Below are positions 24,259-35,650 of a DNA stretch of 64,000 bases, piece after piece. Where the stretch lies: positions 806,001 to 870,000 of the forward strand of contig CATNEN010000007.1 in NCBI GenBank assembly GCA_950097015.1, read 5' to 3'. The stretch comes from Macrostomum hystrix (taxonomy: Eukaryota > Platyhelminthes > Macrostomidae). A program made the position numbers and the translations under genes. The notes under the pieces are model-generated. The model ran no database searches and was not told where the DNA came from. It saw nothing but the letters and a program-made list of their open reading frames with translations. Position 1 is the stretch's first letter. Each line of letters opens with the position of its first letter.

Positions 24259-25361
24259 CCGCAACCGCTATTCGACGTTGGAACACCAGCGGCAGCTTCG
24301 GAGCAGAAGCTCGGCGCGTTGTCGTTCTCATCGACGACGCGAACTGTGATGTCCAACGGCTGCGACATCATCGTCGGCTGTCCATTGTCTCTCGCTGACA
24401 CTCGCAGCTGGTAGCTGTCTACCCGCTCTCGGTCCAGGCTCTCCCGAGTCAGCAGGAGGCCGTTCTGTTCTCCCAGACTGAACAGCCGACTGTCCGGAGT
24501 TTCCTCGAGAATGTAGGTCACCCGATCGCCGTCTGCGTCCGAAGCGTTGAACGCGTGCACGAGGGCGCCCGGCGGACGGTTCTCGGCGACTCGAACTGTC
24601 AGAATCGGAGCTGCCGACGTGGAGGTCAGACTGGCAGTTTCGGCGAACACCGGCCGGTTGTCGTTGACGTTGCCGACGCGAACTAAGAGACGATGTCGAG
24701 TGGTCAGGACCGGTTCGCCGCCGTCGGAGCAGTTCAACCAAAGCTGATGCAGCGGCGCTGCTTCTCGGTCCAGGGGTCTCGCAGTTCGCAGCTCGAACTC
24801 CCGCTGCTGTCCGCGGCCGCTGCCAACCCCGCCGCCACCGATGCCGCCGCGGCGAGGCAGCAGTCGGAAGGATCGCAGCGAATTGGCATCCGCGAGCAGG
24901 CCACAGTCCAACCGGGCCGGACCGCCATCAGCGTCAGTCGCGGTCACCCAGGCTACCAACTCGTCGCTGACGCCGTTCTCCATCACAATTACCTCACCAC
25001 TGCTGCCGCTACCAGCCTTCGCTGGTGTGACATCAATCGCTGGACGCTCGTCGTTTCTGTCCAAGACGCTAACGGTGAGGGTGGCGCTGCCGGTTTTGGG
25101 TCCGACGCCGCTGGAGTCGCGCCTGCCGTCTCTGTCCACAGCTTCTAGCACCAGCACGTGCGTCCGAAGGTGCTCGTAGTCGAGCCTGCGACGCAAGAAC
25201 ACGCCGCCTGTGCTGGGGTTGACTCCGAACACGCCGGCGCCTCCGCCAACTTCGCTCAATCTGTAACGGATCTGGGCGTTGAGGCCCTCGTCCGGATCGC
25301 TGGCGTTCATTGTGATGAATTCGGTGTGCAAAGGCTGGTCCTCAGGCACGTGTGTCGTCAC
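24259..25361 (-). CDS. protocadherin, exon 2 (EC3-EC5)
   Basis: 1103 bp. It starts after CACCAG with VTTHVPEDQP, which completes a classical cadherin-repeat start. It encodes EC3 (ASDPDEGLNAQIRY, DRNDERP), EC4 (TDADGG, NVNDNRPVF) and EC5 (ASDADGDRVTY, LDRERVDSYQLRVSARDNGQP, DENDNAPSF). The donor is GCGG|GTGAGT (phase 2) at 24258. Only 72 bp of intron separate it from exon 3. Confidence 0.9.
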
Positions 25362-25440
25362 CTGGTGAGTCGTATTTGCATTCACTAATTATAAAGTATA
25401 GATAAAATTTAAATAAGTCATATTACGACCGCTGACCGAC

Positions 25441-26331
25441 CTGTTCAGCAAAGAACCTCGGCCTCTCGTCGTTCTGATCAACCACCCGGACGTCAATCAA
25501 CAAGCTACCAGTCAGGGGCGGACTGCCGCCGTCCTTGGCCAGCAGTGCCAGTCTGATTCGCGAGATTCTCTCCCTGTCCAGCTCCCTGGCAACAATCAGC
25601 CTCGGCTCGAGTCGTCCGTCGCCGAGGTCTTTGGTGCCGATTCGAAAGTACGGCTCCCCCATCCCAAAGTCCTGCCCGTCAGGAGCAGGGACCAGGGTGT
25701 ACTCCCGCACCCCAAATGGTTCGGCATCGGCATCGGCGGCCAGCGGCAGGCGAAATTCCGCGCCGATGAGCGGATGCTCGTCGATGCTGAGCTGGTACTC
25801 GCTCTGCTTGAAGGCTGGCGCGTTGTCGTTAAGGTCGCGCACCCGAACAACCACCTCAATGATCTGACTGGCGTCCGGATTTTCGGAGTCGATGGCTCTC
25901 ACCTGCATCGTCAGCTGGCATTCGTCGGATCCTGACAGAGTTGCCATCGAAGTCGACAGCAGCACAGACGGCGAACGCCGACGTTGCAGTCGGCGCGGCT
26001 GTCGGCAGCACCGGTGTACCCGGTCGCACATTCGGTCCCGATCGAGGCTGACATTGGGCGCAGTGCTGACCACGCCGGTTTCCTGATCGACGACAAAGTA
26101 CACGAGGCCCGGATAAGTCTTGGGCTGGCCTTGGACAACGAAGGCGGCTCCGCGCTGCCCGCCCGAGATGCCGGTCTGTCCGGCAAGTCGCCCGATTTCG
26201 CGTGGTCGCTTCGGTGGCCGCTCGCCGAAGTCTTCGTCAGCTTCGAATGTGACGCGAAGCAGGGCGTAACTGGTCAGCGGGAGCAGCAGCAGAGACAGGA
26301 GGAAGTGAAGTCTTGCACCGGCTGAGTACAT
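25441..26331 (-). CDS. protocadherin, exon 1 (signal peptide, EC1-EC2)
   Basis: First exon of a five-exon gene (26331-8516; 3282 coding bases, 1093 residues). The product is a single-pass calcium-dependent adhesion receptor of the protocadherin type, with seven extracellular cadherin repeats, no laminin-G or EGF domains and a short tail. The chosen start gives a signal peptide (MYSAGARLHFLL, LLLLPLTSYA); the open frame extends upstream but without such a signal. EC1 has ENPDAS and DLNDNAPAF; EC2 has LDRERISRIRLALLAKDGG and DQNDERPRF. EC1 carries an unusual basic, cysteine-bearing insert (MCDRVHRCCRQPRRLQRRR). Donor CAG|GTCGGT, phase 0, 79-bp intron. Seven repeats are typical of delta-type protocadherins; exact orthology is not established. 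Confidence 0.9.
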
Positions 26332-26481
26332 GATCTGGCTGCTTGCGAAGTTAAACTGCTTTAAGCAGCCTGCGAATTGGGATTCTACGTATGATAAATT
26401 TGGAGACTTCAACAAGCAAATTAGTGCTCGATATGTATATGAGAGGCACCTTCTACTCTTCCACTCAGCTCTACCGAGCAC

Positions 26482-27381
26482 CCTCCCAGTTGAGCTGTTT
26501 CCTCTCCGCCAACCAGAGCAGTCAGGTTGCTCTCATTGGCTCAAAGTGTTCTGGGTCAAGACTGAGAGCCAAAAGTCATGCACAGCTGCGTCTAAATTCA
26601 AATGCGCTACTCAAAGCAATGTGTCTAGCCCCCATCTGATCAGCATGTTTCTCATTCGTTGTGAAAGCAATGCTCCAGCGGTTTCTCTATGCTCAATTTG
26701 TTTGATAGAGAGAGAACAGGTACGCGTCCCGTGTCACAGTTTGATGTAGCGAAGCTCTGGCCCAGGAAACAAAACAAAGTTGGAAAAGACACCGCCGCGG
26801 AACAGCAGAACATCAAATTTCAGCCGCTCAAATGGTGGCCGGGCATGAAATCTAGGCCAGGGGATTATTTCGGCAAGAAATCGTACCAAAAGCACGACTT
26901 CCTCTTCCCAATAATGTCGCTATATCTTTCTTCCAACCGCGCGGCTCTGAAAGTGGGACACTGGGCTTATGAAATAGAACCTGTTTCTTTATTAATTGCT
27001 TCACAATCTGCATCCACTCAGGCAGACTTCCTGCTTTGTTCGTCTCGCATGTGACTGGAAATAACTAGAAAAAGTTTCTTTGTCATATTCGAGTTGGCTT
27101 GATTCATTATTATGAGAGCTTCTCTTGAGCTTTTTGTTCGTTTTGTTCTGAGACTTTTTATGAGACTGATAGTCGTAACCAGGAGATTCATATACTTTAT
27201 TAATAGCTAACGTGATTTTGGAATGCCATGCGATTTTAATAAATTAAAACTACAGACTCATACATTCCTGCATAATCGGCCTGGGACTAAACTGTAGAAA
27301 GAAACTTACTTGTCAAATGTTTTCCCTTTACGAGTACCACATCCGTGGGCTGTTTTCCAAAAACATCCCGAATATAACATG
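26482..27381. other. sequence upstream of the protocadherin gene
   Basis: Probable 5' region of the minus-strand protocadherin gene. It is GC-moderate to about 27050, then AT-rich. I see no convincing TATA element and no other gene. Confidence 0.4.
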
Positions 27382-27709
27382 CAAAAGTTCGCATATTTTT
27401 CCTGCGATAACATGTTACCGTGTTACAGAATTCGAGCATTTCTATGAAAGTAAATCGTGAAAGCAAACGTATAAATTGTATTTTCTATAGTATTCTATAG
27501 TATTCTATATACTAGTCTATAGTATTCTATAGTATTTGTATACATTTCTACATTTCTTAAGTATTTTGACATATTTTAAGCCGCAGAAAGTATTCATTAA
27601 TATAAATTATGTTTTTAATTTATTATTTATTGTTACGTTTATAATAAATTATAATGTAACTGTAACACGGTAACATATGTTATCGCAGGATAAATATGCG
27701 AACTTTTGT
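27382..27709. mobile_element. MITE-like inverted-repeat element
   Basis: The arms 27382-27428 and 27660-27709 are inverted copies of about 47-50 bp. They share AAAGTTCGCATATTT and CCTGCGATAACAT and differ by a 2-bp insertion and a few substitutions. The outer region of the right arm repeats GTTCGCAT/GCGAAC motifs. The interior of about 230 bp is very AT-rich and includes a TATTCTATAG microsatellite. There is no coding capacity, as expected for a nonautonomous DNA element; the true ends may lie somewhat outside the arms. Confidence 0.7.
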
Positions 27710-29068
27710 TGCGAACTTTTATGCGATATGCGAACATCCCCATTTAGCGTCAGTGGTAAATTAACTGTATACATATTCTATACTTTAATTTGCTTTAATT
27801 TAATCAAATATGAACAATAAGCTAAGCAACAATCTCAATGCAGTAGCATAGTACATGTATTAAGAAACCAGTGAACTACAGAAGGCTAGCGCCTTATCCT
27901 GTTAAGTACGAGCGCGTAATATTTGTTTGTAAGTAATGTTTTATTTTAGTGCATCTGCAATTTTGGAATGCTAAAATTCGTGAGAAAGTATAGTATATTA
28001 TAAGTACTGTAAAATATGCTACAATTTATAACAAATCCAAACGATTTCAAACGTGTTAAATATGTTAGCTATATATATACGTAGAAATCACGATTAGCAG
28101 AAATGTTATTGTAGGAAAAGATTCACACATTCAAAGCACAATGTAAACAGAATTTGTTTAAAAATGTTAACAGAAGACAATATAAAAGCGACAATCATAA
28201 AGGGTTTGTAATTTGCTAACATTATAGGCTCATCGCAAAGTATAACAAAAATACTTGTTTAAATACAAATACAGTTGAACAAAGCTGGTCAGTAATTTTT
28301 TCAGCAGTAAAAATTGTCAAACTTAAAATAAAGTTCTTTTAAAAACTGAAATACGCTTTTCGGGGAATTTCTTTTATAAATCATAATAAATACTTCGGCG
28401 AACACGAGTCAAGAGACTTATTCTAAAAAACAAAAAGAATATATTTTGCTTGTGCTACTCATAGTGCAGTTGAGTACAATTGTAGATGCTAGTTGAAGAA
28501 ACATTCTGTTTAACATGAGGTGTTCAAAATATTACTTAAAGTAGTAAATTAGTTGATACTTAAAGTAGTACATTCACTGAAGAGTCGCTATTGTTGTTTA
28601 ATTTAGATAATAACTAATTGAAAATTTTCTAAAATACCGTCTTATCCCCTTAAATTATTTTCTTATAAGGTCTGTTAGTCTTAGAATGCACCACTTAAAG
28701 TTCCCATCGTTGCTGTCACTAATTTATTTTTAGTGACAAGCCATGTATTTAATTTTTATCGTAGGCCTCGATCAAACCTTAATACCATGGAAATACGCTA
28801 CTCGCATTTACATGTACCAGCTCAGCATTATAATTAGTTCATACTGTAACATTTGATTATGTTTTTCACGCTTTACTGCAATATTTTGAATTCGCACTAA
28901 CATTACGGCTAAAATCGTTGTTCCGCAAAAAGTTGTTTAAGCCCAAAAAATTGCGATTCAAAAAATTGAAATTATTTCGTTATCCGATTAAACAATTAAA
29001 ACGCCACAATTTAAAATCATTGAAAACGTACGAAATTTATGTTCCTGAAAATTAATAAACTATAGCAA
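27710..29068. other. AT-rich intergenic region, probable 3' flank of the claudin-like gene
   Basis: No gene recognised. A perfect 9-bp stem hairpin lies at 28714-28738 (TGTCACTAA/TTAGTGACA); read on the minus strand its loop and flank contain AATAAA. Confidence 0.45.
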
Positions 29069-29672
29069 TTAGTACCCGCCGTAGCTCTGGTTTACTGGAA
29101 TTCTGGGCAGGCGGCCGCTGTGAGTGCTCTGCACTCCTCCGCTCACGTTGCTGAAGTTGTCAAACCGCGCGGCTGGTCCACCCGTGACGGAGTACGGCTG
29201 CAGCTGGTGCATCGGCTGTGCATCGTTTCCGGCTTTGCTTGCACTTCCCGTTGGCGCGTAGGGCGAATCGAAGCCGCTGGAGGCCGGCTTGGACTGGCTT
29301 CTGGCCAGGGCCACGCCGATGAGGTTAGTGCCGGCTGCGGCAAGGCAGGTGCTGAACGCGGCCAAGGCGATGTAATAAGAAGCGCCAGGTGTCACTCGGG
29401 TCGCCAGCTGCAGATTGGAAGGCCAGGCATTGTATATGGAGATTGCAGCTGTGGCAGCCGCCGTGGTGCCCTTGATCGGCGGCAGCAGCTCGCGCATCAG
29501 GGTGTTGTTGAAGGTGATTAGAGCGCCAAACTGCAGGCCGGCTGCCAGCAGACTCAGGCCCACCGGGGCCACCAGGCCCGTGTAGTCGGCTGCCCTGGCT
29601 AGGCAGAGCACGCAGACCAGCAGAGCCACGCACAGAACGCAACCTGAGGCAATGTGCAGCCCGATGTGCAGC
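29069..29672 (-). CDS. claudin-like tetraspan protein, exon 2
   Basis: Encodes residues 116-316 after a CTTGACAG acceptor (phase 2 entry, matching exon 1). It contains the second hydrophobic segment (about 119-141, HIASGCVLCVALLVCVLCLA), a third (about 147-170), a second extracellular loop and a fourth (about 214-238, YYIALAAFSTCLAAAG). A 78-residue cytoplasmic tail rich in Ser, Gly and Pro ends in SYGGY. The topology of four spans with a short first loop and a cytoplasmic tail matches the PMP22/EMP/claudin superfamily. Confidence 0.82.
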
Positions 29673-29761
29673 CTGTCAAGGATTGAGAGAGTTTCGATTT
29701 GCGCCTGAAGACCTGAAGCTTATTTCGTTCGTTTTTTATTCTGTTTTTTGACACCTTCATT

Positions 29762-30065
29762 ATGTACAATTATCTAATTCATCAGCCCTTGCCCAGGCTC
29801 TTTCTATCAAAGCATGTACATTTATCTGATTCATCAGCCCTTGCCCAGGCTCTTTCTATCAAAGCATGTACATTTATCTGATTCATCAGCCCTTGCCCAG
29901 GCTCTTTCTATCAAAGCATGTACATTTATCTGATTCATCAGCACTTGCCCAGGCTCTTTCTATCAAAGCATGTACATTTATCTGATTCATCAGCCCTTGC
30001 CCAGGCTCTTTCTATCAAAGCATGTACATTTATCTAATTCATCAGCCCTTGCCCAGGTTCTTCCT
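29762..30065. repeat. minisatellite, 52-bp unit, about 6 copies (intronic)
   Basis: Unit with ATTTATCTGATTCATCAG, CCCTTGCCCAGGCTC and TTTCTATCAAAGCATGTAC. Copies start near 29770, 29822, 29874, 29926, 29978 and 30030. It fills more than half of the 552-bp intron of the claudin-like gene. Confidence 0.93.
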
Positions 30066-30224
30066 TTCCTTGCATGACAGTTATGCGATCCACAAACCCA
30101 CTCTCATGTCCCTTACCGGAATATACATTTAAGCTATGTCAACACAGCCTAGTGTTCACTCAAGACCACCACCCCACTCCGCGTATCGATTGGCCCAACG
30201 TCGCGCCGGTTCTTTAAGACTCAC

Positions 30225-30571
30225 CGCCGCAGTACCAGGATGGTTTCCGCTTCCGAACCCAGGTAGCTGGCCATGCTGCTGTTGATATTGCCGCCTAGAT
30301 CCAAGTCCAGGCAGCTGCTGTACTTCACCTGGGCAGCGAAGGCTGCCGCGGACAGCGGCGGAGACGTGACTTCCCACAGGCAGGTGAGGAATGCTCCCCT
30401 GCTGCGGTTATAATACTCTAAGCCAGTGAAATTTGACAAGCCGCTGCGATCCACTTCAAAGTTCAGCCAGTAGGGAATCGCCAGCGAGACAATGTTGAGC
30501 ACAATGGCTGCCAGAAGAGCTGCCACGGCCAGGAAGCCGACAAGCCTACTAGCAAAGCTGCCTTTCTGCAT
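30225..30571 (-). CDS. claudin-like tetraspan protein, exon 1
   Basis: Start of a two-exon gene (316 residues). After MQKGSFASR comes a long hydrophobic helix (about residues 9-33) ending in IPYW, the usual position of the first conserved Trp of claudin-like proteins. The first extracellular loop has FLTCLWEV and, 20 or so residues later, SSC: a Cys pair and second Trp arranged like, but not identical to, the claudin W-GLW-C-C signature. N-glycosylation sequons NFT, NRS and NSS are present. Donor GCG|GTGAGT, phase 2. The likely role is a junctional or membrane-organising protein at the cell surface. It could equally be a stargazin or EMP-type relative; the family within the superfamily is not fixed. 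Confidence 0.82.
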
Positions 30572-30640
30572 ATTCTGATAGAAATCGCTGAAGCTATGCG
30601 AGTGAGAGCTAGCAGGCGTTGCCTTCTTCAGGTCGGTGCT

Positions 30641-30657
30641 TTTTATGGGCGGGAATG
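30641..30657 (-). promoter_or_regulatory. candidate TATA element of the claudin-like gene
   Basis: On the minus strand, CCCGCCC is followed directly by ATAAAAAG, about 70 nt upstream of the start codon at 30571. A TSS about 30 nt downstream would leave a 5' leader of roughly 40 nt. Inferred from motif and position only. Confidence 0.4.
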
Positions 30658-31157
30658 CTCAAACCCCAAGCACAGTCTCCACTGCAGCCTCAAACCTTCA
30701 GCCCATTGTCTTGAGAGTAGAATGACATTCTTGTGTGTGGCCTGTCTTGAAATATTTAGGCTATTAGATGGGCTGCGCTGTGACTGTTCTCAACTCCGCT
30801 CTAGGACCTTGAGGGCATGTCTCTGTGTGCATCAATTTCTTTACTTCTTAACCCAATAGCGACCATGTTTGGTACCTGTGTGTCCCTTGAGCTGTGCCCC
30901 CGGTTGGCCGAAAAATAACAGCTCAACACTAATCTCAACACTAACTCAGCATTTCCGACCCGAGTTAGACAGAGATAGAGAAAAAGCAGGAAATGAAAAT
31001 TGAATAGAAAATGAGAAACGACCTGCGCACTGCGTGCTTTCAGAATGCAAAATTAAAAATACTTTCTTCTACTCATAGTAGTAAAATGCACTCAGACACT
31101 GATTGAGAATTAGGTCTACTTGTAATCTTGTAAAAACTGAAATCTGATAAGGCAGAC

Positions 31158-31255
31158 GGACAGACAGACAGACACACAGCACAGACGGACAGACAGACAG
31201 ACACACAGCACAGACAGACAGACAGACAGACACACAGCACAGACAGACAGACAGT
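31158..31255. repeat. GACA/CACA microsatellite
   Basis: Irregular GACAGACAGACACACAGCA repeats in three larger units of about 32 bp. Confidence 0.9.
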
Positions 31256-31259
31256 CAAA

Positions 31260-32015
31260 ATGACTGTGGGGTCAAAAAGCGGTCTAATCTTGATTTCAGA
31301 ATTAATTCAATCACTGAAACAGTTGAAGACCGAATTCGGAAGGCAAATTATTGGCTAAAATTCTGAAAACGCATAGTTAAAACTTTCCTTCTTCAAGCGT
31401 GGGAAAGTTTTTAAGCATTTTTCAATCTCAAATTAATTAATTGCCAGAAGAAATCCCGCTTAAAAGTTCCCCCAGAAGTAGTAGCCCTTCCACTCCCTGA
31501 TTTACCGTGCCGTGCACTTTATTCCCATGAGAATGAGGCATCTAACACGATTGATATCCATTTCCTCTCTCCCTAGGGAATCTCTCACTAATACATTCTC
31601 CCACGAGTCGTCTATCTTGAGTCTTGGGCAATCGGGGGGGATTTTGATCAAAGTTTTTTGCCTAGATTTATCCCATGAAAAGCACAAAGAAAATTGCGGT
31701 TAAGCGATGCATAATCAGAAGTTTGTCTGCTTGTGCGACGAATCAAAAAAATTAATTGCGTTGCCTAGAAATACTGGAGTCCCTGCGCCTGGAGTCAAAG
31801 AACCTTTGTACATGGCACGATTTGTAGGATTTTCATATTCATTGTTAATCACCACAAACTGACACATTCTATTACAAAAGCAAATTAGCTTTTTTTAATA
31901 AATTGATTTCGATTCTTTGGATTTGATTTGATTTAGACTAAAGTCCTTTGAGGACATTGTCGAGTACAATGACAACGAATCATTTGACGAATTGAAGTTT
32001 TTACAATGTCTACAA
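31260..32015. other. unique AT-rich sequence
   Basis: No supported gene; short open frames only. Confidence 0.4.
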
Positions 32016-33108
32016 CCAATGCCCCCCAGTAGGCAACCAATGTCCCCCCAGCAGGCAACCAATGTCCCCCCAGCAGGCAACCAATGCCCCCCAGCAGGCA
32101 ACCAATGCCCCCCAGCAGGCAACCAATTTCCCCCCCGCGTAGGCAACCAATGCCCCCAGCAGGCAACCGATGCCCCAAGCAGGCAACCAATGCCCCCCAG
32201 CAGGCAACCAATGCCCCCCAGCAGGCAACCAATTTCCCCCCCGTAGGCAACCAATGTCCCCCCAGCAGGCAACCAATGCCCCCCAGCAGGCAACCAATTT
32301 CCCCCCAGCAGGCAACCAATTTCCCCCCCGTAGGCAACCAATGCCCCCCAGCAGGCAACCGATGCCCACCCCAGCAGGCAAGCAATGTCTCCCCAGCAGG
32401 CAAGCAATGTCTCCCCAGCAGGCAAGCAATGTCCCCCCAGAAGGCAAGCAATGCCCCCCAGCAGGCAACCAATGCCCCCCAGAAGGCAACCAATGCCCCC
32501 CAGCAGGCAACCAATGCCCCCCAGAAGGCAAGCAATGTCCCCCCAGAAGGCAAGTAATGCGCCCCCAGCAGGCAACCAATGCCCCCCAGCAGGCAACCAA
32601 TGTCCCCCCAGCAGGCAACCAATGCTCCCCCAGCAGGCAACCAATGCCCCCCCAGCAGGCAACCAATGCCCCCCAGAAGGCAACCCTTGCCCCCCAGCAG
32701 GCAACCAATGCCCCCCAGAAGGCAAGCAATGTCCCCCCAGAAGGCAAGTAATGCGCCCCCAGCAGGCAACCAATGCCCCCCAGCAGGCAAGCAATGTCCC
32801 CCCAGCAGGCAACCAATGTCCCCCCAGCAGGCAACCAATGCCCCCCCAGCAGGCAACCAATGCCCCCCCAGCAGGCAAGCAATGTCCCCCCAGCAGGCAA
32901 CCAATGTCCCCCCAGCAGGCAACCAATGCCCCCCCAGCAGGCAACCAATGCCCCCCCAGCAGGCAAGCAATGTCCCCCCAGCAGGCAACCAATGTCCCCC
33001 CAGCAGGCAACCAATGCCCCCCCAGCAGGCAACCAATGCCCCCCCAGCAGGCAAGCAATGTCCCCCCAGCAGGCAACCAATGCCCCCTCAGCAGGCAAAC
33101 AATTTACT
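32016..33108. repeat. C-rich minisatellite, about 21-22-bp unit, about 50 copies
   Basis: Unit CCAGCAGGCAACCAATG preceded by a run of four to eight C. The length of the C-run varies, which shifts frames freely. The left part has AATTTCCCCCC and GTAGGCAACC variants; the middle has AGAAGGCAAGC variants; the right part is homogeneous. All six frames are largely open (up to about 390 codons), the hallmark of a stop-free repeat and not of a gene. Confidence 0.95.
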
Positions 33109-33575
33109 GAATCAATCAATTTTACTTCTCATTTTTGTCTTTCAGTTATTTGCTGAAATTTGTTTCTAAACTATGTTGCAAATTCAAATACCTTTAGCTT
33201 GCTTAAACAGAATTTAAATTTAATCGACGAAGGCATTGGTTTTGAAATTTTAGCGAAAAAATGTAACATGACAGAGCTCTTGAAATATAACATTCTGCCA
33301 ATCCGACTGCAATACAAACACTCCTACATCTCCTTTATAGTCATCCCATGTCTGATGTCTGTTTGCACAATGCGCCTTTCCTAAATGCATTTTACTGCTT
33401 TAAGTTGATGTGCAAATCGAGAAAGCCAGTGTACCATCCCTTGGGGGTTGATGGGCTGTTTGCGATTCCACTTCTGTTGTTGATTTCGGCCCACGAAATA
33501 TTTGTACCAAACTGACCTCGCTTGGTTTAACTCGTTACCATGCACTAGCATGTACACAGGCGACATTGCATAGTA
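33109..33575. other. unique sequence between arrays
   Basis: No supported gene. Confidence 0.4.
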
Positions 33576-33748
<173 letters not shown>

Positions 33749-34261
33749 GAAAGTGGGGAAAAAAGTTTGCAACTTAGCTAGTCCGGGGATCTCTCTGAAC
33801 AGGACGGGATGAGTTTTATAAATTGGGCAAACGCATGTTGGGCTGTCGGGTAGGCGAGAGGACTCAATCAGGCACCGACTAGGCTGCGTGGGTGTGAGCA
33901 CACTCAAACTAGTGCTGAGAGGGCCTGGGAATAAGAAAAATAAATGAGCATGGCGATGAGCAGACAGACCGATGGAGCTGCTGCTGCGTGAATCTGAAGC
34001 TGTCACGGCATTGCTGCAGTAAATTGCATATTATGCGAAGCAAGCAGAAAGATTGGGCAAAGGTAGAAAGTAAGCTAGCAAAAAGCCTGTCGAGTGGAGA
34101 ATCACAGACCTGATGCTAATGACAGAACTGGGAACTGCCCCTCCTGTGCTGGAATAGAAGATAAATGTATAGAAAATATAATTAGAGAAGCCAGTCATTG
34201 CACAGCATCTACTTTTCTCCAAACAGGCACCTGTGCACAGCCTACATTTGGATAATTTCCA
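33749..34261. other. unique sequence, no recognised gene
   Basis: No supported gene; the minus-strand open frame that enters it comes from the AAGT repeat. Confidence 0.4.
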
Positions 34262-34548
34262 GGAGTCTGTGTTACTGAGTCTTTGTTACTGATTCTGTGG
34301 GTTACTGAGTCTGTGGGTTACTGAGTCTGTGGGTTACTGAGTCTGTGGGTTACTGAGTCTGTGGGTTACTGAGTCTGTGGGTTACTGAGTCTGTGGGTTA
34401 CTGAGTCTGTGGGTTACTGAGTCTTTGTTACTGAGTCTGTTGGTTACTGATTCTGTGGGTTACTGAGTCTGTGGATTACTGATTCTGTGGGTTACTGATT
34501 CTGTGGGTTACTGATTCTTTGGGTTACTGAGTCTGTGGGTTACTGACT
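34262..34548. repeat. minisatellite, 16-bp unit, about 18 copies
   Basis: Units of GGTTACTGAGTCTGTG, with GATTCTG and CTTTG variants at both edges. Confidence 0.94.
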
Positions 34549-34559
34549 CTTAACGAGAT

Positions 34560-35650
34560 GGTACACGTTAATTTTCTACGCATTTGCTTCATTCTAAAGG
34601 CATTAAATATTCGAAAAAGCAGTAATTTTCTGCTATACTTTTAAGGTCATTTTTACATCTTTAGTATAGGGCCTGACACTGTCTGTTTTATTTCATTGCT
34701 ACGGTGCTTTTCCTCACCCGCGCGTGCGTTAGTAGCACAGATGTCCGATTCTCTCAATTGAATGGGATTGCGTCACTGCTTTTCTCGCCCGCAAGTGTAT
34801 TAGCAGAACAGAGGGCCCGATACCGCCACTGAATGGGATTGCGTCACTGTTTTTAGCACCCGTACGTGCGTTTATATTTTTGTCTCTTGTCTGATTGAGT
34901 GATTTGATTTGAATAAGAAAAACAAACTGTCAAACCTTGTCTCGACTTCGATCATTGTGCCGCTTTCTTTTCATATAGCTCTGAAGTAAAGTACTTTTAT
35001 TATTTTGCTGAATGCGGGTCAAATTTCAGCATCAGTTTTGATACTGCTTCTTTTTCTTCTAATCTTCTATCATCAACAGTGAAAAACGTATAAGTTCCTG
35101 TTGATTGTTTTTTTATTTGGCTTTTTTGGTTCGAGTATAAATAGTAAGCGCTTAGCTAATGTTAAAGCGAATATTTGTTTGTTTTTTTATTACTCTTCAA
35201 TAACTCAATTAACTCAATCAGGGGATGCATTATCAGGGAATAGCATGTATTAACGAGGGTGTAGCATGAATTATCGAGGGAAAAGCATAAATTGAGGAGG
35301 TAGCATGCTTTGTCGACGGATAGCATGATATATCAACGGGGTAGTATGATTTGTCGAAGAGATATCAGGAAAAAAATAATAGTTTCTATGTAATTCATTT
35401 TTTTCTTTTCTTCAAAGCGTGATTTCCCCCCCAAAGGGGGTATTGGTTGCTAGTCTAATATACCAAAAAAGAAAATCTTGCTTGCTTGCTTGCTTGCTTG
35501 GTTGTAATTGATTTTCTCCCGAACGGCTCAACCGATTTTCACCATTTCTTCACCAAAAGATGCCAAATATGTGGACAATTATACACGTATTTTTTTATTG
35601 AGCTTAACTTCATTGCTAAGGGGATTAAATATTCGAAAAACTGTTTTAGA
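34560..35650. repeat. low-copy diverged repeats
   Basis: Three things are visible. A 71-bp tandem repeat of about two copies (34714-34868) shares GAATGGGATTGCGTCACT at 34760 and 34831. A set of degenerate units of about 22 bp around TAGCATGATTTATCGA lies at 35219-35357. Two diverged direct copies of about 65 bp end in ATTAAATATTCGAAAAA, at about 34561-34625 and 35580-35645. There is no gene. Confidence 0.6.

Noticed and set aside
26332-26481. Upstream extension of the protocadherin frame
   Set aside because: The frame is open, but the start at 26331 directly precedes a good signal peptide and the extension has none.
31895-33169. Long frames in all six phases (GCLLGGHWLPAGG and PPSRQPM repeats)
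   Set aside because: Stop-free C-rich minisatellite with variable C-runs; no splice or start context.
34714-34868. CpG-containing 71-bp repeats as a promoter
   Set aside because: No adjacent gene and only two diverged copies; treated as a small tandem duplication.
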